This document shows, piece after piece, positions 45,709 to 56,962 of a stretch of DNA of 60,706 nucleotides. The translations under genes were made by a program, and so were the position numbers. Position 1 is the first letter of the stretch, and every line of letters starts with the position of its first letter. The DNA is from Bimuria novae-zelandiae CBS 107.79 (lineage: Eukaryota > Ascomycota > Dothideomycetes > Pleosporales > Didymosphaeriaceae), in contig ML976668.1 in the NCBI GenBank assembly GCA_010015655.1, positions 669,135 to 729,840 of the forward strand, given 5' to 3'. The notes beneath the pieces were generated by a model. It searched no databases, was not told where the DNA came from, and saw nothing but the letters and a program-made list of their open reading frames with translations.

Positions 45709-47084
45709 CTATCCTAGTCTCGCCGATCTCTCAACGCTGAAACTATGCTCCACGTACACCAACCCCATGTCCTCCGTGCTCTCCCCAGCTCTGCGTCCTT
45801 TCTCCTTGTCAAACCACCGCCCAACTCCCCTACTCACTCTGTTACCCGCCCTATGTACTGGTTCTGGTCGATCCGGCAAGATCAGTGATACCGGTGCCGT
45901 ACCCAGTACATCGTCTTTGCTAATCACGCTATATTTTCTAGCAGAGCTTTTCGAGTCCCCGAGCTCAACGTCGACGAAGTTAAAGGGCATTGAGGCCCGC
46001 GATTTAGAGCGCAGCGACCAATTAGGGAACGAGGAGGTAGGCGTGATGTGCGAAGTAAGGCGTTTGACCGAGGATGTGAAACGCGGGAAGATGAACAGCG
46101 TCACAGTCTTCAAAGAAGGCGTGCACGCGACGAGGATAGCGAGGTGATTCTCGACAACGGAGAGGAGCATGATGGTTGCGAAGCGCCCTGAGACCTTGGT
46201 CAACCCGCATTCTTGTCCGACTGAAGAAGCGTGATCACAACAAATGAAAAGAGGAATAGGTAAGTATGAAGCTAGGTGGGACTTACATGTGAAGTCGGGC
46301 TTGGTAACGAACACGTGAATAGACCATATGCGCGCCGCGCTGGCTGCTAGCACACTACACCACTCCTGTCAGTAACGCTCCCGTTCCAAGGAAGAGTCAC
46401 ACGTACACGCCTCCGAGAGCGAACAGGCAATTCAGCCCTATCTTCTGTGTCCGTCGCAACTTCAGGTTCCGGGTGAACACCATCGGCATCGCGTACAGCA
46501 CTATATCCGTCGCCAGCATCATACTCGAATTGAAGTAGTAGAAGATACCGGAGTTGATGCAGTAGCCGGGTATCTCGGGATAGACAGCTTTGTTGAAAGG
46601 ACGGCAGCGGAAGACGTCAGCTAGCACGGAGGACAATCCGAAGCCAAATGCAACGCCGTGCATGATGTTGATGGAAATACGATGCGTGCGCTCTCGAGTT
46701 ATCTCAGAGTAGAAGAAGAGGAGGGCGTGTTTGACGGCCCAGTTACACGTGAAATAGAAGACGTTTGAGGCGAGGAGCAGCTTCTTGAGCTCAGGGAGGT
46801 TCGCCGGATTCACGTTGGCCATATGGTCACCAAGACCTAGGTTTGTGCTAACCATCTGGAAGACGGAGAATATGGTGGCCGATACCTGCCATTGTATCAG
46901 TGAGTGTCTTCATGAGGATGGGTAGTGAGGTCTTGCTTACGGCGGCTAATACTATGAGGCCATCATGCCAGCCAAATTTCCCGACGACGAAGATCTTACG
47001 CCCTGCTCTGGATACCACGGCACACAGCGTGAACGCTATGAGGATCGAGTTCAGCCAAACGATGGTTGCTCGTAGGTCGGCCAT
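45709..47084 (-). CDS. Fungal rhodopsin-domain (PTH11-like) membrane protein
   Basis: Exons run 47084-46941, 46885-46407 and 46354-45709, with introns of 55 and 52 bp (GTAAGC..CAG, GTACGT..TAG). A third intron at 46221-46286 (GTAAGT..CAG, 66 bp, in frame) is likely, since removing it gives a better extracellular loop; the protein is then about 400 residues, otherwise 422. Helices include A-T-I-V-W-L-N-S-I-L-I-A-F, the Cys-containing loop after helix 3, Y-C-I-N-S-G-I-F-Y-Y-F-N, and the family hallmark W/L-S-V-V-E-N-H-L-A-I-L-V-A-C near the last helix. Such seven-helix proteins (rhodopsin_fungi/PTH11-related) are candidate surface receptors. The tail is Ser/Lys-rich and cytosolic. ATG at 47090 is an alternative start. 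No retinal-binding Lys is evident, so light sensing is not implied. Confidence 0.75.
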
Positions 47085-49437
47085 CGTCATCGTTGTTCGC
47101 TCTCCCTTGTGAACCCAACCGACACTGCCGCGTTCTTGTAGGACCACAGGACGTCCAATGACCAAAGGCCTCATACACTGCTCACCCAATGCACTTGCGC
47201 TCCAAAGATTTTGAAACGGACTCAAGGTACGGAAAAGACACAAGAAGGCCACTGCGAAGGAAACCGCTTCTCAACGTGGAGCATAAGCAAACAACAGCCC
47301 TCAGCCCGCGGCCACACCCTACTTAATACCCGTCTCTCACACTCACACCGCACATGACAATATCCATAAGCATCTGCAACCCAGGCCAGAGAACTACCCA
47401 GCGAAATGCCGCGCTTCTTGCTGCTGCCGCTTACTGTTACACAGCGCCTGCCACGACTGGGCGCCAGCACCCGCATATTTCCAGCGCGGCTACGATTGGG
47501 CGACAGCCTGCAGATGTTTCGATCGGCGTCTGTAGGCATATTCATATATACATACATATCAACGTCAGCTCTGGCCTTGTCATAAACCTCACCTAGGTAC
47601 TGATCCTTCGATCAAGGATCGTTTCCCAAACCAGCACTAATTGAGCAGCCATGCCCGTGGTAAGCAATCCGTACATGGATGGCTAGGAAACACAGTGGCA
47701 GCTCCGCACCACAGCGCGATCCCCAGAGAGGCATTTGAGAAAGGAATTAGGCGCAAGCGCATGCCCTCCGCATCTTGTATTCCCAGCCTGCTGCGTGCGT
47801 GGACGTAGGCCTCGCCTGCGCTTTCTACGCCCACCCGTTCGTGCACCCCACCGCCCAGTGCTCCAAGGTACGATCTCAACAACACACCACACGCGTACCA
47901 CTCCACACTCAGCCTCTCAGCCCTAGGAAACGGCATCCTCCCGTCGCGTCGTGCCGCTCCTTCTCCCCGACTCTCCACCCGTTCAACCTACCTCCCCACA
48001 ACTTGAAAATAAGTGATCAACGCCAACCAACACCACGCGTGTGCTTGCGCCCCCCTCTACCGCAACTAATCTAGCCACATACACACCGGTGGTCCTCATC
48101 CATATACCCTGGCAAGTAATCTTATCAACCGCAAAGCGCACAATCGCGCAGCTGTGGCCTGTAGGGCTGGCGCCGTGCGCGCTTAGCGCACGCTGAGCGC
48201 GGGCGTTCATTTGCGCTGACCGTGGTGTGCGTGCGTTCCTCTCCCCTAGGTCTTAACACTCGCGTGGGTAAAGGCCAGGGTGGGACTGGGGTTATTTACG
48301 CATCAGGATGAAACGCCATTTTTCCACCGATTAGAGTATGTGATAGGTCAAGGTTTTTTGCGCTGAAAATAGAACGGGGCTAGGTGTCGTGTTATGGTAT
48401 AGGTACGGCTTTTTAGGGTTCTGGTTTGGAAAGGACGATGTCTGCCTTGGGTGACGGGACGGTTTGGGACTGGGTAGGTGAGGGTTCTTGGAATCCGGGG
48501 GGGCTAAAGATAGACAAGGCATCGTGTGCCTGGTGTTGTATTAGTGAAGGGTCTGTTTTTGGAGCTTGAGAGTACGTCGCTGCGTGTTACTCAAAGAAGA
48601 ATTCGTAGAGTTCGTCGAGAGGAGCGTTCCACATTGAGCTGCCCTAATAAAGGTTTTCCCTGGCGACTCTGATGCATCCGAGTGGGGATTACGTTGGCCA
48701 GGCTTGACGAGCGGAATCTTGTAAGGAGCGCGACAAGGACGATCGCGTCGACTTCGTAGAAGACTGGCTCAGTACAATGATACTTTGAGAGAGCGAGTGT
48801 CACGTCAAGTTCGGTCAGGTCAGACGGGAATGAGCTTGTTTCGATCCAGAGCTCCGCCGTCCGGTATGCGAGGAGATTTAAAGAAAACCTATCTTCTAGC
48901 GCTCACTGTGGACAAGGACCTGGATGCGTGATATATCCATTGAGGAATATCTTTGACCATGCTGCCATACCGAGGTGGAAGGCTTTCGTTCAATGTTTGT
49001 GACGTTTCAGTATGGAAGCTTGGGCCACCCGTGCGGCCCGTGCACGTGACTCACGTGATCTACAGTATATAGCTCCATAGAGTAGCTTCTCAATCAGGAA
49101 AACGATTGCCTCAACACTCTCTTTTCATCACTCTTTTCAAGCGCCAACAGTGTTAAAAGACTGCGCTCTCCCAAACACGATCGCGCTAATGATCAGTTGT
49201 AAATCCGGGTAAGCGAATCCGTGAGAAAGGAGTGCGGAGCCAGCAGGACAACTTGATACTTTGACTTAACACCGAGAGTTTGGCTTATATCCAAGCAATT
49301 AGGTTGCTGCCTTGCGAAAGTACAAATTACGCTCGAACGGCCGATTATCGCTCCGGCGGCACAGTCGGCCGACATAATCTCACAGGCTCGCTCTTTCTTG
49401 TGTTACCCTCAATCCAAGAACTTGAAACGAATACAAG
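47085..49437. other. 2.35 kb divergent region, no supported gene
   Basis: Lies between two divergently transcribed genes. It holds a perfect inverted repeat, gatccttcgatcaaggatc (near 47602-47620), pyrimidine-rich stretches, and two CACGTG words near 49043-49057. Short frames lack domains. Confidence 0.5.
49043..49071 (+). promoter_or_regulatory. Paired CACGTG E-boxes followed by a TATA-like word
   Basis: CACGTG occurs at 49043-49048 and 49052-49057 (9 bp apart), followed by gtatatag at about 49064-49071. This lies 370-395 bp upstream of the EthD-like start. CACGTG is the core site of fungal bHLH regulators (SREBP, Pho4-like, Cbf1). If this is the core promoter, the 5' leader is about 340 bases. 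Confidence 0.45.
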
Positions 49438-50259
49438 ATGTCCACAGCAACAGAATCCAGCCCTTACACTCCAACCTGGTCCGGGCCAGGAGTCATGCAA
49501 GCGATCGTAACACTCAGGAAAGATTCAAAGCTTTCGCAAGAGACACTTGAAAAGTGGTTCCACGAAGTATACTTTCCAGCTGTCCTGAAAACAGGTATTG
49601 CCAAAACCACCACTACCTGGAGAGCTGTGGATCCAAACTACGAAAGACCGTTGATGTTTGTATCGGAGGTCGAGAATATGGAGCTCATCCAGTATGGTGA
49701 TCAGAACCATAAAGTTGGCGGTGGATTGCACAACATTCCTCGGAAAAGCGAGCTGTTCCCTACGGATGGACCGGTAGACGACTTCGTCGACTTCGAATCA
49801 AGGCTGCTGTCGCAAATTGAGTCATATGGCGACAGCGGAACCTTAGCAGCAGGTATGTTTACTGCCATTACACGCTCCCAGCATTCCTGGGGTTACTCGG
49901 GTCGCTGATCATCCACAGATGAAGTCGACACGATGATCTACGCAGCCATGCAACCGAAGCCTGGCGGTGAGAAGGACCTGGACGATTGGTACAGGACGGA
50001 GCACAACGCACAGATGTCTAAAGAGCCGGGCTATCAGCGAACGACAAGGTACAGCCCACTCTTCCAAACGCGGAACATTGAAGGTGCGAAACCGACTGGC
50101 TTGAATTTTGTGGCCTTCCATCAATTCGGAATAGGAAACAAGATTGGAACGGAGGTCGAGCCATTGGATCCTATAACGGACTGGACGAAGAAGAGCATGG
50201 GCGAGTGCACGTCAATTGATGCCGCAATCTATCGCAAGGTGAAGACCTTGACAGCGTGA
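49438..50259 (+). CDS. EthD-like dimeric alpha/beta-barrel protein, 2 exons
   Basis: Exons are 49438-49852 and 49919-50259. The 66 bp intron has GTATGT..CAG ends; the product has 251 residues. The protein has two copies of a ferredoxin-like half: the first (about residues 20-120: M-Q-A-I-V-T-L-R-K-D, then L-E-K-W-F-H-E-V-Y-F-P) and the second in exon 2 (M-I-Y-A-A-M-Q-P, D-W-Y-R-T-E-H-N-A-Q-M). The D-W-Y-R-x-E-H pattern is typical of EthD/dimeric barrel proteins in fungi. These are often accessory to oxygenases or in secondary metabolism, but many are of unknown function, and no cluster is present here. No signal peptide, so probably cytosolic. Confidence 0.75.
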
Positions 50260-50588
50260 GACGCAGCTAGTTTTCGATGTCGTCTTGGAACTCTAAGGCA
50301 ACCATAGCAGTGAAAAGGCCATAAATGAAATAGGTTGAGAGAGTGGTTCAGTGGTTCCGTGATTTGGTGATGAGGTTGTTTTGTCCAACAGGAACAGGAC
50401 GGAGAAGCCGGGTGGGTCGACCAACAATGGTTAGTGTAATGCCGCTATGACGTGATGTACCCGTTACGCGAAGCTTCTCTTCAAGCTCTTGATAAAACCA
50501 AACATCTCCTACAACATCGACCTCAAGTCAATTCGCGCCCGTTGGAACAGTTAATTGATCCCGGTACTACTGTTACTTTTTTGGAGCC

Positions 50589-51247
50589 ATGGACCAATCG
50601 CTTGCAGCTTTCAGAGATGGACGAAGCTCACAGCTTCGAAAACTGGCGGAAGAGCACATGCAACACGAGTAGGGCTCCTACGTTCGAGAAGAGCAGACAG
50701 AGCTAAACCGTGGCAGCTTAAACCAATCCGACCGCGACATTCTTAGAAGTGCTGGTAGCAAAGTCTCGACGCATGCCAAAGTAGGGTCCCTCCTGGGACT
50801 CGGGTTCGGGGTCTTCTGCGCTGTCCGCCTGAGAAGAATGCGCTTGGCCTATTTCAATGCTTTCAGGGCCATGGAAAAACCAGTCGAAGTGAAGTTCGCT
50901 GATGGACGAACAGGTGTGTAGCAGCCCTGCTCGACACGCCTAGACCTATGGTACCTTTGATACTGACCCTGGCCACAGAACCTATTCCGGATATATCGGC
51001 CCAGCTTGCGCCTTCAAAGTGGGGTGATACAGCTACATATTTCTTCTTTTCTCTCGGAGGCCTGTTTCTCGGAGGTGAGGGGGGCTTCTTGACCGGCACT
51101 GCTTCCGCGTCCCGAGCTATCACCAAGGACCCAGAAGCAAAGGCGCGAATAGAGAAGGCTTTCAAAAACTACCGCATCGATGTGATGAAGCAAGAGATCC
51201 AGGCTTTGGAAGGGAAGAACAAGTTTGAACAGCTTTTCAGCTCTTGA
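50589..51247 (+). pseudogene. Conserved-looking membrane protein gene with an in-frame TAG
   Basis: ATG at 50589 gives M-D-Q-S-L-A-A-F-R then an amphipathic stretch, followed by TAG at codon 28 (50670-50672). After it the frame stays open (G-S-Y-V-R-E-E-Q) through a hydrophobic segment (V-G-S-L-L-G-L-G-F-G-V-F-C-A-V-R) to a donor at 50914. A 65 bp intron (GTGTGT..CAG) joins to exon 2 (50979-51247), which has a second hydrophobic segment (Y-F-F-F-S-L-G-G-L-F-L-G-G-E-G-G) and a helical, charged tail. Both exon junctions keep frame, so the body looks like a real two-helix membrane protein of about 197 residues. No short intron removes the TAG (the nearest acceptor would leave 28 bp). I infer a nonsense mutation, for example CAG to TAG, or a wrong 5' model. 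Confidence 0.55.
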
Positions 51248-51886
51248 ACAGGCGCTTCGTCGAACTCGGAGGCCTTGGACTGAATGGTATACCCTCCGCA
51301 CGCTCTGGTCGCCTTCTGAATCCGTGCAGAGCGCATTTGTATATATGTAAATACCATATGTGAGTTTCAATGTTGCAACTGCCAACTAAGTTAGCATACC
51401 AGCGCAAAGCTCGTCTTTTCAGTAACTTTGTTTCGGATTGCCGTGGAGCACACCACGTTCTAGATGGTCTTGAGCGTCCACTCTCCAAGACGGGCCGGTA
51501 GCGGACGGACGACTTGGCCCGGGGCGATCATTAGCTGATGCCAGTAGTTCTAAGTTTAGCTCTTGATGTTGTGGGACGTCCGTGTTATGTCTACGTCATG
51601 CTGTTTAAGCGGATATCTGACTACCATTGTTTGCAAGGATATCATTGGCATAGCGATGTCTCAGTTCAATGGTTTTGTCATGATCACATTTCGGTTTCTC
51701 ATCCTCTTTTCTTAATGTTGTCGTTGGAATACCCTGTTACATTCGTCGCACACCGGTAGCGAAGGCCCGCGAGCGCATATTCACATATAGCGCACTGCTT
51801 GGCAAAGGTCTGGCATTGCGAAAGGGTCTTGTCAAATCAGCAGGAAGACACAGACACAAGAAGTAGTATCAGCACGGTGTACAAGG
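51248..51886. other. Gap upstream of the PLC-like gene, no gene seen
   Basis: Promoter of the PLC-like gene; overlapping frames lack domains. Confidence 0.5.
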
Positions 51887-53108
51887 ATGAGGTTGTTGCT
51901 CCGCTTCTTGTGGCTTGCGAGCCTTACGAGAGCGCAACTGGAAAGTTCATCTATCGAAATAATTACCATTACTGGAAGCAGTGCAAATATTTCCGGGGAG
52001 GCACCTGCTGCCACAGTATCTTCAGACTTCGATGCGAGTACGATAGCAAGTGCAAGTCTGACCAGCACGGTATCTGGGAGTGCAGGCTCGTTGAACGCTA
52101 CAGCATCCACTGTATCCTCCGAAGCAACCTACACGCAAATAGTTGGTGGGACTCGCTCCTCGAGAATCTTAAGCGGAAGCGCGACAGCGACCACGTCGAC
52201 CGCCGCGCCGCCAGTGAATACGCAACCTTGCAATAACCATCCAGAATTTTGCCATCGCAAGTACAGTAACATAACGGAAGTCTGCGCGCACAATCCCCCT
52301 TTTGTCCGACAGAAAAACGTCGCGTCGAACCAGGAATTGACAGTAACACAACAACTTGACGATGGCATTCGTATGCTCCAAGGCCAGGCGCACAACGTGA
52401 ATGGCACTCTTTTCTACTGTCATACAAGCTGTGACCTGCTGAACGCTGGAACAGTGGAGGACTACCTTCGCACTGTCTCGCAATGGGTTGCAAGGCACCC
52501 TTTCGATGTCATAACGATAATCTTTGGCAACGCCAACTGGCAACACACAGACGATAATGGAAACCGAATTGTCACCGCTCGCAACTTCGCGGAGCCAATC
52601 GAAGCTTCTGGCCTTTTGCAATACATCTACCAACCGCCCAAGACAGCTATGACGTTTGAGGATTGGCCGACTCTGGGCGAGCTGATCATCTCCGGCAAAC
52701 GGGTCATCACTTTCATTGATTACAACTGGGATACCAACGAGGTGCCCTATTTGCTTTGGGAGTTCTACAATATGTGGGAGACGCCGTTTAGTCCTACGAG
52801 AGAAGACTTCACATGCGAGATACAACGCCCAGAAGGCCTCTCAGAGAACAGATCAAGAGAGATGCTCTACATGGCCAACCACAACCTTAATGTGCAAGTC
52901 AGTATCACAGGGCTTAACTTTTTAATTCCGAACACGGCGGAGCTAAACGAAACAAACGGAGTCAACGGGTCAGGCAGCCTGGGTGAAATGGTGAACAGAT
53001 GCACAGGTAAATATTCGTACTGTTCCAAAACGAATCTATAAATGTTGATTCACAATTAGGCATGTGGGACCGCCCGCCCAACTTCCTCCTTGTTGACTAC
53101 TACAATTA

Positions 53109-55035
53109 AGTCGGGCACCCTAGTTTCCGACACCCCCCATTTTCCGACACCCCGCCAAATTTCGCCGCTGCCACCACTCTACGTTGCGAATGTGCTCACA
53201 GCTTTATCAAATAATTTTAAAAAAGCATTAAAAAAATTGTATTTAAAGGATTTTAATTGCTTTCTTTATCTATACTTAAATTACGATTAAGATACCGTTG
53301 TATTAATTATTAATTCTGTGCTAAACGTCGCACTAATAATTACTCTACTTTCTTCTTAGAGCTACTCTCTTCCTCTATAATAATAACCCCTTACTCTACG
53401 CTTCTTACCTTACAAACACGTTAAGTAGGCTCTTAATTAGTTTAAGAGAGAACTTCTGCAAGACTTATAAAAAGATTATTTAGATTAGTTATAACTTTAT
53501 AATATTTTAGCAGGTTAGCTTACTCCACCTGCTTACGCAAGAAAGCAATCTTATAGTTTTATATAGTAACTATTATTAAGGTATAGTTAAACGCTATAGT
53601 AGTAAGCTAAACGCATTATCGTGTAGTTAGTAAGAAGTTCTTTTTAGAAAATAGCTTTATAATATCGCTACCGCGTTTTAGCGTCCTAATATCTATAGTA
53701 GAAGGGGGTGGTGTTAACGGCCGTTCGCGCACTATTACCTAGCGAGAACCTAAGGGCTTCCTTACGCTCTTAGGGTATAAGCCTGTTACCTTCCACCTAG
53801 ATTGGATGCACTACTCTTAAAGGCCAATTTTACGTGCTTTTGCATAAAATTTAAGAAACTTGGCCTTCCCAAGCTTTATTTTATCTGTTTAAGCTATATA
53901 TTTACTAATAAAGCGCCGATACGCTGCCTTTAGACTTAAGAAATAGCCTAAATCTAAAGGCTAGAGTAGATGTGAAGTATAAGTAGGGAAAAAGAGTAAG
54001 TAGACATTATTTAAGTAATATATAGTTATAAATTTGTCTAAAGTATAACTACTATAGCCGTCGACGATAAGTAACCATGCCTTAGAAAGATTATTAGGCT
54101 TAGTCTGTAGCAAAAACACCTTTTCTAGCTACTTAATAGTGATGTTATTACTCGTCTATCTATTTTGCGAAAAGGTAACATGCTAGTCTAGGTTCTAAGC
54201 CAAAAACTCCTTCTTAAACCACTGCTCCTAGATGCTCTTAGCCTTAAAGATAATAAGGGGGTCTAGAGCAACGCCAAGCGTAGAGATACACTTTACTATA
54301 GAGGTCTAAGTGCGGGTATTTATTATCTTAACTAGTACGGCGTTTAGGCTCTCTTGCGAGGAGCCTATAACAAGCCTATTAATACCCTAGCCCTTTATAA
54401 TACCGCCCTTGTTAGCATTATACCTGCGCTAGGGGGGAATCTAGCTAACTATTTTATATAGGTTAAACAAGTGCCTAATATTTTCTAAAGTAGCCTTATT
54501 TACGCGTTCCTAGCTAGTCCAGCAACCTAACTTTAACTTAATAGCTAAGTAGCGTTATATAAAGTGACTAGTCTACTTCTTTCTTAGGTTCTTATAGTTA
54601 CCCTATTACTTAAGAATAATAATTATAATAGCCTATACTTACGCGTGCGTTAGCGTATAACTAAAGGCTTCTTATTAGAGAATCTATTTTTCTAGAAGCT
54701 CTTCTTAAATAGTTATAAGCTATTATTTACTATTATAAGCGTACTAATAGGGTTAGGCACTATTAAAGTGGTCGCGAAGAGTGTTACGTAGGACCCTGTA
54801 TTAGGTAGTAGTAGTAGCTAAAGCGACCCTAAATTTAAGGTCTATAAGCGCATTCTAGACATCTTCTTCTATATATCTAGCTATTTAAAAGTAGCGAAAA
54901 TAGTGCAAAAAATATTTTTAAAATTAGCGAAGAATTAAGTTATTTAAAGTTAATATTTGGTGGTGGTGCATGGTGGGGGGCGAGGTTGCGGGGCTGTCGG
55001 AAACTATGGGGTGTCGGAAACTAGGGTGCCCGACT
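53109..55035 (-). mobile_element. Fot1-like Tc1/mariner transposon, 1927 bp, RIP-degraded
   Basis: The inverted ends start agtcgggcaccctag and are identical for 28 bp, extending imperfectly to about 48 bp. Each end holds two copies of a ttccgacacccc word. The element is flanked by TA (53107-53108 and 55036-55037), so the target duplication is exact. The AGTCxxGCACCC start and 1.9 kb length match the Fot1 group of Fusarium-type pogo elements. The transposase is on the minus strand and is riddled with stops. Confidence 0.93.
53700..54900 (-). pseudogene. Decayed Fot1-type DDE transposase
   Basis: Read on the minus strand, traces are clear. An N-terminal HTH-like segment (R-N-T-L-R-D-H-F near 54790) precedes the DDE core. 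The core includes S-I-V-K-C-I-S-T-L-G-V-A-L-D-P, E-Q-W-F-K-K-E-F, L-L-I-V-D-G-Y-S-S-Y with a catalytic Asp, and L-F-L-P-L-Y-T-S-H. Stops replace expected Trp and Gln codons, as with RIP. AT content is highest at the two ends of the gene. The copy cannot encode an active transposase. Confidence 0.8.
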
Positions 55036-55206
55036 TACGGCTCTCCAATGAACGGCTCGGTTTTCGAGGTTGCGGCACGCGCCAACAATGTTACGTACGA
55101 TCGGGAGTGCTGCGGCATGGCACCTAGCTTCGGTGTGAGCTTGGATGTGCCACCGTCGACTTACATGGCTCTGGTTCTCGCAACAGCAGTGGCGATGATT
55201 TTGTGA

Positions 55207-56962
55207 TCATGGCCTAGAAAATCGCACGAGACGACAATCACCCAGCGGCCGATGTACATATGCGGGAACGAACGTCCTGGTCTGGTCAATAAAATGGGGA
55301 TTGTAGCATTTTTTGTTCTTTACGCATAGCGAACGGGTTTGGGTCTACGTTTGAATCATTGGTCAGGGAGCATTGGACGGCTTCGTCTGAGTTTACAAAA
55401 CCACACATTTAACTTCGGGAGCGACTTTAAATGTTGGATTTCTAGTATATCATGGTAGTAGCTGTCCGTCTGTCTTCTGCGGAAACGTATCCTCTTCGAA
55501 CTTTTCGAGTTAGGAGCTGCACAGTTTACGGGGCCGCGGAACATTTTCGGCTCTAGTGATCAGGTCTGGATTCGCATAGTTGACTGAGTAAGAGTTCATG
55601 AGCCTCACCGAACACAACTCGTATCCTATACAGTGTGTACATTTAATACGCCTCTTCTATTAGTCCCATGATCACGTTGGAACCTGAACTTGTCTATTGT
55701 ATGATCTAAATCTGCCTCTACATATATCTCAAGGGATTAAGCCTCCCTTTGCCTTCAGGCAGCAATTCTGAGAATAGGGCGCATTATTTTTTTACGCTTC
55801 CTGTATTATCTGTAATGTGATATTTGGACACACTGAGGTCATTTGGGCCAGAACACGCGTTTTAATTTTGGGTTAACAACTTACCTTCCTACTGCTAGTT
55901 CCTTCTAGTCTAGCAATGCATGATCAGCAGTATTTTAAGCCGAATGCGCACCGGCGACATGTGCCACCCTTCACTAGTGAGAAGTCGACAGGCCAGGAAC
56001 TTTAGTGTAAGGAATCGTGGTGCAGTGTGCCTTCCTTCCTTGATTCCGCGCCTTACTATATTAAGACTAGCCCATTGTCCGCGACAGTCACGATGGCCTC
56101 CACCTCGAGCTCCGCCACACTCCCTCGCAACCGCCCCTCACAGCTTTTAATACAATTGACGTCAACACGGTTGTTTGATTGACTCACAGCCGGCCACGTT
56201 GAGACGGCGTCGCGCTCCAGATTGGCTTATTAGCTTCTGCAAGGTGAGCACCACCGACAGTACGTGTGTTTGCCCTCGCAGACGCTCCCAGAAAGGCATT
56301 TACCCACATTCTATGTACGCTACCCTGAACTCTGAAACTCTGAAACGCATATGCGTATTCCAGCCGGGTCGCGTACTAAATATACCCGAAGCTCGGTCGA
56401 GCTTTATCGACAGGGAGGCAAGATCATGCCCTCGTGGGCAGTGCTAAGAGCAATTTGTGTCGCCTGCAAACTAGCCGCCTAAAGTAATAGGGCGCGTGTA
56501 TATACTGACCTCACGCCTGCGATTTCAGTTCATCATTCTCCAAGTGCAAACTCCCACCTCACTCGTTTGCGTGTCTTGAGCAGTTCCCATCTCGCTTGTT
56601 CACTCGCTTCATCCCGGCTCCTCGATTACCACCCTCACAGCCTCATCCTGCTCCACCGCTCAGACCAATCAACGTCACTTGTCGACCACTCTCCAGGCGG
56701 GTTGTTTCGTACGTGCCCAAGCAGTGTGTCGGGTGAAAATCGTCGACGCCTAGCATCAACACCTCTTGGCCGAAGCAAATCGCTTCCGTCGATATCTTTT
56801 TTACTAACCCTGCTCGCTCTCGGAACCTCGCAGAGGCCCATGATCGCTTCTTAACCACTCGGAGGACAACACTGTAATACAACCAGCCGCTCCATCTTTC
56901 TTCGCTGGGGAACGGATTGTAGGGAGCTTCTAATCGAGCACTGCACTCGTCAAAAGCACAAG
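55207..56962. other. 1.75 kb gap, no supported gene
   Basis: Between the PLC-like gene and the next gene. A TATA-like word (gtatata) sits near 56498, about 465 bp before the downstream ATG, and the stretch after it is pyrimidine-rich, so it may be a long leader. No domain is seen in the short frames. Confidence 0.45.

Larger units (their letters stand above)
51887..55206 (+). pseudogene. Secreted PLC-like phosphodiesterase gene cut by a Fot1-like transposon
   Basis: Exon 1 (51887-53006) starts with a signal peptide (M-R-L-L-L-R-F-L-W-L-A-S-L-T-R-A), then a Ser/Thr-rich mucin-like region and a TIM-barrel PLC-like phosphodiesterase domain. Visible motifs are H-N-P-P-F, D-D-G-I-R-M-L-Q-G-Q, C-H-T-S-C, D-W-P-T-L-G-E-L and M-W-E-T-P-F-S-P. 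A 53 bp intron leads to exon 2 at 53060. There, directly after F-L-L-V-D-Y-Y-N, the transposon (53109-55035) inserted at TA and creates TAA. Downstream of it (from 55036) the frame continues, Y-G-S-P-M-N-G-S-V-F-E to 55206, ending in a hydrophobic GPI-like tail. Joined length would be 445 residues. In this strain the barrel is nearly complete but the C-terminus and anchor are lost. Confidence 0.85.

Noticed and set aside
47602..47620. Perfect 7-bp inverted repeat gatcctt/aaggatc as a terminator
   Set aside because: Intrinsic terminators are not used by fungal Pol II; the stem is short and could be chance or a protein-binding site.
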